64,000 bases of DNA from Gracilaria domingensis. Taxonomy: Eukaryota > Rhodophyta > Florideophyceae > Gracilariales > Gracilariaceae. The position numbers and the translations under genes are program-made. How positions within the stretch are numbered: the first letter of the stretch is position 1; each line of letters opens with the position of its first letter. Positions 55,260 to 64,000 of this stretch are shown here, piece by piece. The stretch spans positions 106,563 to 170,562 of the forward strand of contig VCMS01000118.1 of NCBI GenBank assembly GCA_022539475.1. Direction: 5' to 3'. Below the pieces are notes generated by a model, which did no database searches, was not told the origin of the DNA, and saw only the letters and a program-made list of their open reading frames with translations.

Positions 55260-56245
55260 GCTACCGCGCTCACAACCTCTCTACGCCGTCCGCTGCCGCG
55301 TGCGTGGTGCCTGCACCAAAGGCGCGCCCTCCTCCGCGACCCCTGCCCCATCGGCTACACCGCGCTGTTCTACCTAGCGCTGCGCATCCCGTCGCTGCTG
55401 CTGGCCGACCCACAGCCGCCCCCGCTTCTCCTCCAGCTGCAGGCGCTCTGCGCCCCCCCGCCCGTGCCACCGCCGCCGAGTAGGCGCTGGTCACGCTGTC
55501 GCTTTCGGTGTCGCCGAGCACTGCGCGACTTCGTCCCCATTTTCGCGCCCCGCGCTTGGCGCGCCTCATGCCCGCCATGCTCGACGCCGCAGCCCGCTGT
55601 CGAAGCCGCGTGCGCCACCGCCGTACACTGGGCTGAAGACATCTTCTCCTTAGCTGATCACCACCGCGCCTTAATCGAAGTCCTCGCGCCTCAACGGCCA
55701 GCCCACGCGTCATGCAACTCGCCGCTGCCGGGATGCCGCCGGCGCCAAAACTCGCGCGCCACGCCGCCTGGCGCCGGAGCACCCGCCGCTTGCGCCCCCC
55801 ATTATCGCACTTAGAGCGCCATGCGAGCGCCACTAGCGCGTAGCTGCTCACTGGCGGCATATCGCGTTTGCGCTGCGCTCCAGTGCAGCGCTCGCGCCGG
55901 CCACGCCGTTGCACTGCTTGCCCGCCCGCCAATCTCACGCTGGTCGCGCCGACCGGACGCGTTTTGCACGCCCCTGCGAGCCGCGAGCACCGCGCACACG
56001 GCTGCTGCCAGCCGCCCCCAGGCTGCGGTGGTGTGCTGCTGGCTTCGAACGCGCCCTCGCTGGCGAGCAGTGCCAGCGCGCTAACGCATGAGCTGCCAAG
56101 ACTGTTCTCGCTCATGCCCCCCATTCTGCCTTGGGAGATGTATTGTGCGGCTTCTCTCGCCGTCTTGCTGCGACCCCTCTCCAATATCGGTATACTTCCC
56201 CCAAGCGGTCAGCAAGATATTGTTGAAAACTGCGTCCGTCTCTGA
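55260..56245 (+). pseudogene. GC-rich degraded coding-like region
   Basis: Very GC-rich, so all frames stay open by chance, including a 304-codon frame on the minus strand. The + frame ending at 56243-56245 looks most protein-like: after a few stops it reads RVMQLAAAGMPPAPKLARHA, later ASALTHELPRLFSLMPPILP and LRPLSNIGILPPSGQQDIVE. This suggests a decayed helical-repeat protein. I recognise no family. Confidence 0.25.
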
Positions 56246-57100
56246 CCCCGGCGAGCGGGCTGCGTATCTCCCGGCAATCAAGGATCTTTCTCGATTCAGC
56301 CGAAGTGGAATCAAACACGACGGCGGCGCGCTCTGTACCAACGAGGAAGCTCTGAGTCCGGCTCAAGAACATATCAACCTGACAGTCGCAACGCCGCAGC
56401 ATTGCAGTTCCCTCTGAAAATTGATATCGCCGCCGAACAGCTTCCACTGCACGTGAATGTCTTTTGCTTCGCTTGTATGTGTATGCCATTCACCCGATAT
56501 AGAGCGTTCGCATTGCTATCGATCAATTATATCTCCGCGGTAGTCAAGGCTTTCTGGTACGGCTCATGCCAGCGATCAAGGCGAACTTCTTGCAGTACGG
56601 ACCACTGCATCAAGTCAACTTTCCCGCAATGGCGTTCGCAGAAGCGGTGCGCGCGCTCGCGACTTCTTCTCCCGTCACATGGGAGAGTGTGAAGGACTCT
56701 TTAAAGATTTCTACTACACACTGAGCTATGAGATAATAAGGTAAAGTTGCGAAGAGTGCTCAAAAGCACTGAAGCACTCTCGGAACTTTCCGATATATTC
56801 TACGTAATCCAAACTATTGGTTTGAAGAGGAATCGCTCAAAGCCGTTGACGTTGTACATGTCTCTGCTTATGACGTCCTTCACACACAGCGCCGAGAGTG
56901 AGAGCGCTCGTGTCAAAGACTTCTGTCCGAATCACACGACATGGAGAAACGGCCTTGCGTCGTCTGTGCCGGATTTATCGCAATCTATGACTGCTACAGT
57001 AGCTCGAGCCGCAAATCTTGAAACTACGCGAGTATCAGTAGCCTACCGAGAGCTGTCCAAAACCTCTGTCACATGCCATCGAGTATGATCCTCTTCCTCT
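56246..57100 (+). pseudogene. Further coding-like fragments, unidentified
   Basis: Possibly the same decayed gene as upstream, in changing frames. At about 56567-56725 one frame reads MPAIKANFLQYGPLHQVNFP and AMAFAEAVRALATSSPVTWE before a stop. At 56747-57088 another frame of 113 codons is open. The joints may be introns or frameshifts. Confidence 0.2.
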
Positions 57101-60100
57101 GTGATACTAGTCTCGATTGAAATGCTCATAGGCAAGTTGACGAGACAATCGCCGGATGGTTCCGAATCTGGCACGATTGGCTCGCTAGGAGGGAATTCCT
57201 ACGCGTGCAGCGACGCAAAGGTTGATGTTCGAATCTTCTGCAATCCAGAGCAGTGTCATGGAACCCATATGCTGCCAATAAAGCTGCAGTTTTCACGGCA
57301 AGCGCTGCGCATGAGCGCAACGCAATGTTTCGAAATGCATGGGTAAGCCGCTGCAGAGTTCAAAGTTTGCAAAACGCCGCATTAAGTTGCAAAAGTATTG
57401 CAAACAAAATAGCAGGAAGGCCACATGCGGAGTATCCTCGGAGCGCGCGCTTGCCTCGGCTCTCGCGGCTGTTGTGTCGGATGCCCCGATACGACCAGCA
57501 GCACGCAACTCTATACCCCTTCGCATACATGGGGCCCTGAAACAGACGACGACGAGGAGATGACAGCAAGAACTGCAAAACGCCTGGAATAAAGGTGCGG
57601 CCAAGTACTCAGGCCGGCTTCCGTTTTACGTCAAAGGCGATTGTTGAAATATGTGAGCAACGCTATCTACTTCTGCTCATACCCGGTGAAAAGACGCCGC
57701 AAGCCACGCTAGGGGACCTCACAACCTTCAAATTCACATTCTATGTACAAGTACATGTCGCCGAAGCGCAAAAACGTTGTTAGCGTTGCTTCCAGGTCAT
57801 ATTTGGAAAGACAGCATTTGCCAAATTTGAGGCCATGGCTTTGCAGATTTCTGTTCAACGCATCTTTGTGGAGTCTGCGGAGGAGCGTTAGCTGTTTGTG
57901 CGCCTGTGCTGTCCGAATCAATCGAGGAAGAAGGATTATCCGAATTGCCAGCAATTGATGCGGCGAGGATATGACTGTTAAACACCCGAGAAACCGTTTG
58001 CATGTAGCGAGAAAGTCAGGACCACTTTCAGACTCTGTCTCCAAAACTCGCGGATGTAAACGCTACTACCAAAATGTGTACAGATGGTGGAAACTGTCTG
58101 ATGACAGATTGCTGTTTATGCTTGGAACAAAGCGCGAAAGTCGCAAAAGCTATTGTGCAAAGCACGATTCACTGCCTGCAACTTCAACACAGGGGTGGCG
58201 GGCTTGAGAAGCTAGAAGAACACGTTACTTAATTCTGTGTGTGTGTGAAGAATTGATGCAAACGATTGGACATTCGAACTAACTGTACTTCAAATCCATT
58301 TAAATTGTCCCGAAACGTTTCTCAAACATGAACTGCAATTTAGAAACTCCCTGGAGCCACTAGGCATTGATTAAACGATTTAGTAAACCTCAGCAAAAAG
58401 ACGGAACATTCACAACCGCAAGTAGATAACAGTGCTAAGAAATAGTGTTAACAATTCTTGAATCACTTGGTCAACGTTTCCCAAGATTCTACGCAATTGA
58501 AGGGGTGTGATTGTAGGCAAGACACCTAATTGCATCCAAGTCTCGGAACGAAGATCCAGCCTTGGGTGCGATTCGTTGCAATTAAACTAGCACGGCGTGC
58601 ATTTCGTGATCATAGTTTAGGCTGGGGCTTTTGAAGTTTGAAAAGTAGAGCTTAGCCAGTTAGCAAAGAGGTCGGCTAATCTGTGTTTTACGTATTACCT
58701 TGACCGTGCAACGACGATGAACTCAATCGCGCGCACTCACTGGAAGCGCAGTCCCTTTAGCTCATTCTAGGTAATCCAAGTAAGCTTTGAACTCAACTGA
58801 AGCAGTTGTAATCGCCTTTACATGCGTACGTTGTACGCGTCGTATTACTCATTGGCATGCTTGTTTGAGACCTTGGGTGAGCACCAACGCATTTGTTCTA
58901 TCTGTCATGCCGAATGAAGCGCAGTTAAACTCGCATCATCACCCGGGTGCATGTATAAGAAAGAAACAGAAGCTAATGGTCTGAACTCCGGAACCGGCAC
59001 CACATTCTGATGACGACAATAGATTGCATCATACGGCTTTTCAGAAAATTGTTTCACCTCGACGTGCCAATGATGTTCGCCAAAGGCTGCCATAAAGAAT
59101 TTTTTTCTCGTGTGTTAGGACCATTCGATCAACTTCCCGCACGGCCCAACGACATCTTATTGACATGGTATACGCCAACTCCAAAAAGCGCTTGAATGAT
59201 TACGAACATGATAGCTACCCACGTCCGCGCCAGGAGACTGCTCGTTGATGCTCTCGTGATGATCCACCAACTCCCCGTTCAGATCATCATGCGAATCAGA
59301 AATGTTTATTGCTCTTCTATTAAGCGCACGCCGGCGAGTTATGAAGGCCTTGCAACTGCGCTAGAAAAACCTCGCCCGAAGCACCGAAAGTCCCTCAGTA
59401 CCTTAAGACGTTTTCAAAACGGCCACCAACTGGCCACATGTCGCCCTTTTGTTTCTCCATCTCGCGAATGAGTTCGCAATATTTTGGGCGCACACCTCCA
59501 GTCGAAGCTTCTTTCTTGCGCATTCTCGTCGCCAGGCCCTGAAAATTGACGTCATAGAGTTGTACACCTCTACACCTGCAGGTCTGAAGCAGCCTGAGAT
59601 CGACAAGTGCGTCCTCTCTGCGGTTGCATGCGCCGTTTAGGTTCAGATCGGATTGCGAGCGGAGCGGAGTCAGGGCGGGCTGCATTGCATACACCATTGA
59701 GCTACCATTGAAAGCTGCGCACGTAGCCGCCGCGATATTATCTGCTCTGCTGCTGTTCTTGATGCTGTTTCCGCTGTGTTGCTGTCACAACCACGGTGGT
59801 CGGTCCTAGTTCCGCGGAAGCAGAACCGGCGCCATACTGCTGCAATAGTAGTCGGATCGCATAAGTGTTGGCAACCTGACGGTATTCATGAATTAAGACG
59901 GCTGTTCATGACCCATTATTGGCAAAGAATGGCCGTCTCAGCAGGCGAGTCGAGGAGCCTCCACCAGAGAATGCAGCTGCACACCCAAACCTTGAACACG
60001 TATCCAGCGTTTGGGCGCGTGGTTCATAAGCGACGCCCCACGTGAAGATTGCCACCAGCAGCTGGACTTACACGCAATCGGTGTTCATCTCAAGCGAGCA

Positions 60101-61089
60101 GCCCTCGAAAAGCTCGGTATCCGCCCATCCGTGTCAGTGCTTTCATGCTTGGTTCTCCGACACATAAACTACATATTGCCACGAAATATTTCCGTCGAGA
60201 TTGGAAAAGTGTCGATAATGATGCCAAGCCCCACAAATGTATCGCCAATCCCATGCATAGCCTAACCTCGACGGTCCCACAAAAAGAAGAAGTTCCATAC
60301 CATGCAGGGTCATGCGAATCGCGCACTATCCAACTCCACGTCCAGAGTAGCCGTTGAAAGTTTGCCGTATCGGTGCAATGTCGTTGTAGAACACGCTTAA
60401 GTTACTGGCTCCCGCCGACATGATGAGGACACGTCGCGACCGTGCGGCTCGCGCTGTCGATCATGGTCGTGCCCACTGAAACCCGTCGGAGACGGGGTCA
60501 CCGCGGCGATGTGCCTCGTTCGGAGCCGAAAGAAGAGTCGGGTTCCCGAGCCCAGTTAAAAACTGAATAGCTGCGGGTTTGCTCTTCACTACAGCAGCAC
60601 GGCAACGCGAGGCTTGGCACCAGCAGTAGGCAGGCACGCAAATCGGCCCGAGACCGGCGTCGACGACCGACTCACGGCGGGATGGCGCGACGAGTGAACG
60701 ATGCGCGCCGAAGTATCAGGCAGGCTGAAGCGAGGTCCGTTGAGCAACGAGGCGTGTTTACGGCGTATGCAGGGTCCAGTGATGACGGGCAACGGCAGCG
60801 ATCCCCACGCGAAGTGCACGCGGGTGAGCGCTAAGGGCCTAGCGCAATTTAGCACGTACATCGCGCATAAAAAGACGAAGCGCGCAACATCGCGCACATG
60901 AAGCCGTCGCCGCCACGTCACATCACGACGCCACAGCTCTGCGGGCGAGACAGCACGCCTCGGAGTGCGCCGCGCACGAATGCGCGCCCTCGCGCGCGTC
61001 AGCGAGGCTTCAGCTCGAACACATGCGCTACGTTTTGCGCTAGCGTGCTCGCTGGGTGTTTTAGAGGTCTGTGGACGCTACCAGAATGA
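57101..61089. other. Long stretch without a supported gene
   Basis: Short frames on both strands, some protein-like in short pieces (near 57140 ETIAGWFRIWHDWLARREFL), but none longer than about 110 codons or with a known motif. A small hairpin CCCGTC/GACGGG lies at 60482-60496 in a GC-rich patch. Confidence 0.35.
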
Positions 61090-61390
61090 GCGAAAACGTG
61101 CCCGCGGAGTGATGGTCTAGTCGTGTTAGGAGGTACCCGTAACACACCGACCCCCCCCCCCGCGGCATAAAATCGTACATTTTCAAAAAAATCGGCCAAA
61201 ACTGCCGCGTCGGGGTCCGGTCGTGTAGGTACCTACCCTAACATACGACCCGACCCCCCCCCGCCCGCAGGCCATAAAAAAGCACATTTTTTAGAAATCC
61301 GGCCAAAACGTGCCCGCGAACGGGTGTCCGGTTTGTTTAGGGGTAGCCACCCTAACCCAAACGACCCCCCCCCCACGCCCACGCGCCACG
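61090..61390. repeat. ~106-bp tandem repeat, three copies, with C runs
   Basis: Units begin with GGCCAAAAC-like sequence at about 61093, 61198 and 61305 (spacing 105 and 107). Each holds an inverted repeat around TTAGG/CCTAA, a run of 9-11 C, and CATAAAA...ACATTTT. Arms differ between units but still pair, for example GGTCGT/ACGACC in unit 2 and GTTTG/CAAAC in unit 3. Telomere-like CCCTAAC occurs in units 2 and 3. Confidence 0.7.
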
Positions 61391-64000
61391 TTCTGGCCAT
61401 ATTTTGGCACCATGGCAAGACCTCCCCAAAACACCCTTCCTCCACACTTCTCGCCACTCATTACGGTGCACCCTGCCCTGCCAACACGTGAACGCTGCTG
61501 CCCTGGATTGCGGGAGGTAAAAAGCGATATTACAACGCCGTCTATACAATCAATGAGGTATATCTCGATATTATAAGTCTGAAAAAGCACAATCAGAAGC
61601 GCAGGGATTACTCGCCATAAAGTCTAAATCCACTACAAACCACCTGTTCACAGACAAATTTGTTTAAAACCTTTTGCAGCGTTTCCAAACTCCCAAAACA
61701 CAAGTTTGAGCTATTACTCACCAGTTTTTTGTTGCAAGCACAATATACATTCATTAGACAAAGACTCAACTAGTTTTCGTATCCAAAGGATGCCTCATCT
61801 AGTAAAAAAAACTCACGACCATGGTTTGCTACATTGTGTACTTATTGACAAAAACTACACTATTTAACACTGCTCAGAGCAGCACGTGACGAAACTACGA
61901 AAGCGCCTCAACACTCTCACGCACGAAATGGTAATGCGCCGATGAGCTGCCAGATAAAACAGAGTATGACAGTAGCTACACTTAAAATACTCCGCACTCT
62001 TTTTCGTGAAGATTACAAATTCACGATGATGTAGTATTGAGTAATATCTCTACATGAGCCCATCGGCTCTGCTGTTTACGCTAATATCGAAATTAATTCG
62101 TTCTTCTGACGGGCCTGGTAAACACAAAAGAAGCCTATCAATCGATCATAGAATCCCTGAATATAGTAGTGTATTTCTCTGCGAACACTAAAAGAAACAA
62201 ATTGATATTGATCAGCTTAAACGACTACATGATCCTTACAGTTTAGATGAACGGGCTTAGCAGCTCCTATATGCTAAATTCATCAGTATAAAAATCTAGG
62301 AAGAAAAAACGCAACGCAGAGTGTAGTTGAAAGCAAAACAGTATGGTAGTTATGAAACCCGTTCAGCCCGCATGCTTGGGCTGGTAGCACATGACAATAG
62401 TTCCAATATTAAACTCTATCGCTTCGCCTCTCAGGTAACAAGGCCCTCAGCAAACAATACAGAAGATTATAAATCGACGTTCGGGAATACCGTAAAATGC
62501 TCAAAGGTGTTATTCTTCTTCTGTTAAGACGTTATTAAACTTCAGAGTTCCACTATCCAAGCTATGAATTTGCTGCCGAATACGTGTAAGCAGCAGCATT
62601 TTGAGCTTCAACTCCACCGAAGAGACGAAATAGAGCTTTCGATTACCATCATGGCCCACTAATCACCTATAATTATCTCCAAGCAACGTCCGATACTGAA
62701 GAAAATTTTTCTGATTGCGACCGCTGTCCTCGCTCCCCATCAGATTTCAAAGAATTCCATCATGAAAGGAAAAAAAATATCAATGTCTTTGTTATGCTTT
62801 GCTCCATCATTCAAAGAGATCTGCCTGGTGAATTCCATTTCAGTAACCTGCCTGCTTCGTCCGCTGGACAAATCTAAAAGGCAAAAACTTCTGACAGAAA
62901 AGTGCATTTGCATGGAAATAGATTTGCGTTGTAAAGGTCTGGAATTTGATTACTATCGTCGAAATGAACTGACGCGGATCATGCCGCTCTTAAGCACTGC
63001 CAATAGAAACAATGATATTCTATTTGCATTGCTTAGGCGTCTCTGACTACAGTCTCTCGTATTTATCTGGAATATAATCAGTTTCTTAATAGTGCCCGAG
63101 ATGCAAGTGCGTAACTGTTCGAAGCGAGCTCTCCTTGTCGAACAACGCATAGAAATAACCCCTGATGATCTTACGCTCAAGGCATTTTAATGGACAGAAA
63201 TGAGAGATATGGAATTGGAACGCATAAAATCCGACTGATCTCGTCTCCCTTGTACCTAGTAAGTTTCTTTCTTCGCTTCGCCTTTCTTTGCCATATTCGA
63301 GAATAACTGAGTATGTCTTTCTGACGGCTTTAGTTGTTTTTGGGGAGAGTCCAGTGAAACGTAAGAAACATTACCGCCTAAAGCATCATTACCGTAAAGC
63401 ATGAGCGAAGGGGGCTTTGCATTATGACAGGCTTTCCGTTTGGCTCCTATGTAAGAGTAGACAGAGATGTACTTAGCCTCAGTAATTCCGCACAAGAGAA
63501 CTTGCTGGAGGATGGCAAGCTCGACTTAGTTTGTCTTCGCCTGATGGAACTGAAACCTTTCCTGCATTACGATGTATACATTTGCTACACGGACTTGACG
63601 AAGAGATTCTTGAAGGAATGTGCAATCCTGAATCGCGTAGAGCTGCTAGAAACGAATGGCATTGCGTCTGCTTCAGTGCAAAACCTGTACCGTGTGTTGT
63701 AGGAAGTACGCACTACTGTGAGGTCATCACGGGTTGCGCTTACGGAGTAGCTCGTCGAGAAGTTGAGAAAAGTATGAGGTGAAGAGTACAGGCGGTAACC
63801 GAGTTTGCTTTAGAGCTGTTGAAGACTTATCGGTGTATATCATGCAAGAATATCCTACGAAGATTCACTGAACTTATTTCCTTTGAAAGTACCAGACACT
63901 ATTCTAGCTATCCAAAAAGAGCGCATGACATTTCCTTAAGTTTGCGAGGTGGCGTCTCTTGCGAGAGAGCCAGACATGGGGTGAGATATTCGTGGAGTGG
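61391..64000. other. AT-rich end of window, no gene supported
   Basis: Positions 61600-62330 are AT-rich without frames. Two overlapping + frames near the end (63424-63702, 63531-63782) contain protein-like pieces, such as LPALRCIHLL-type sequence and VITGCAYGVARREVEKSM, but no recognisable domain. Confidence 0.35.

Noticed and set aside
55270-56184. 304-codon minus-strand ORF
   Set aside because: Its Arg/Ala/Gly-rich composition is what very high GC gives in any frame; the + strand frame looks more like decayed protein.

Overview
The window is repeat-rich eukaryotic nuclear DNA. No rRNA or tRNA gene, operon or CRISPR array is visible. The evidence for a eukaryote is the mix of Ty1/copia and Ty3/gypsy LTR retrotransposons, PIF/Harbinger and hAT transposase remnants, and a broken WD40/BRWD-type chromatin gene. 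The gag fragments resemble those of algal and oomycete elements, so a marine alga (perhaps a red alga) or another protist is plausible, but the sequence alone does not settle this. One 69-base N gap shows that it is a draft scaffold.

Layout. Positions 1-2854 hold a basic hypothetical protein, a degraded ORF and a small TATA-preceded ORF. Positions 2855-17718 hold a tandem copia array of the form LTR-body-LTR-body-LTR. It has three 464-bp LTRs and one AATAA target duplication around the whole unit. In each body the pol gene is split at the same base by a second, smaller array of identical architecture: three 148-bp TG...CA repeats separated by two ~625-bp spacers, flanked by GTAAC. Positions 18063-18779 are a gag-like ORF. 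Positions 20240-24400 hold a PIF/Harbinger-like pair, an accessory ORF on + and a transposase with one TGA on -. A GC-rich block of tandem hairpin units follows (24362-25230). Positions 25633-26523 are a broken ORF on - and 27311-28938 a frameshifted hAT transposase. Positions 30301-30451 are a chain of hairpins. Positions 34553-39590 hold two decayed gag/pol remnants.

Positions 39841-43003 are a BRWD/PHIP-like pseudogene, cut at 43004 by a Ty3/gypsy element with a 217-bp LTR, a textbook -1 frameshift site at the gag stop, and damaged protease and reverse transcriptase active sites. This element runs into the N gap and no 3' LTR is seen. Positions 49480-54230 form a tract with extreme lack of G on the + strand. 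Positions 55260-57100 are a GC-rich degraded coding-like region, 61090-61390 a ~106-bp tandem repeat with C runs and CCCTAA motifs, and the rest shows little.

Two themes cut across the window. First, several unrelated remnants keep a long single reading frame broken only by stop codons that one C-to-T change could produce. Second, consecutive perfect hairpins occur in at least four separate places. No intact, clearly functional host gene was found; this looks like a transposon graveyard with one very young composite retroelement.
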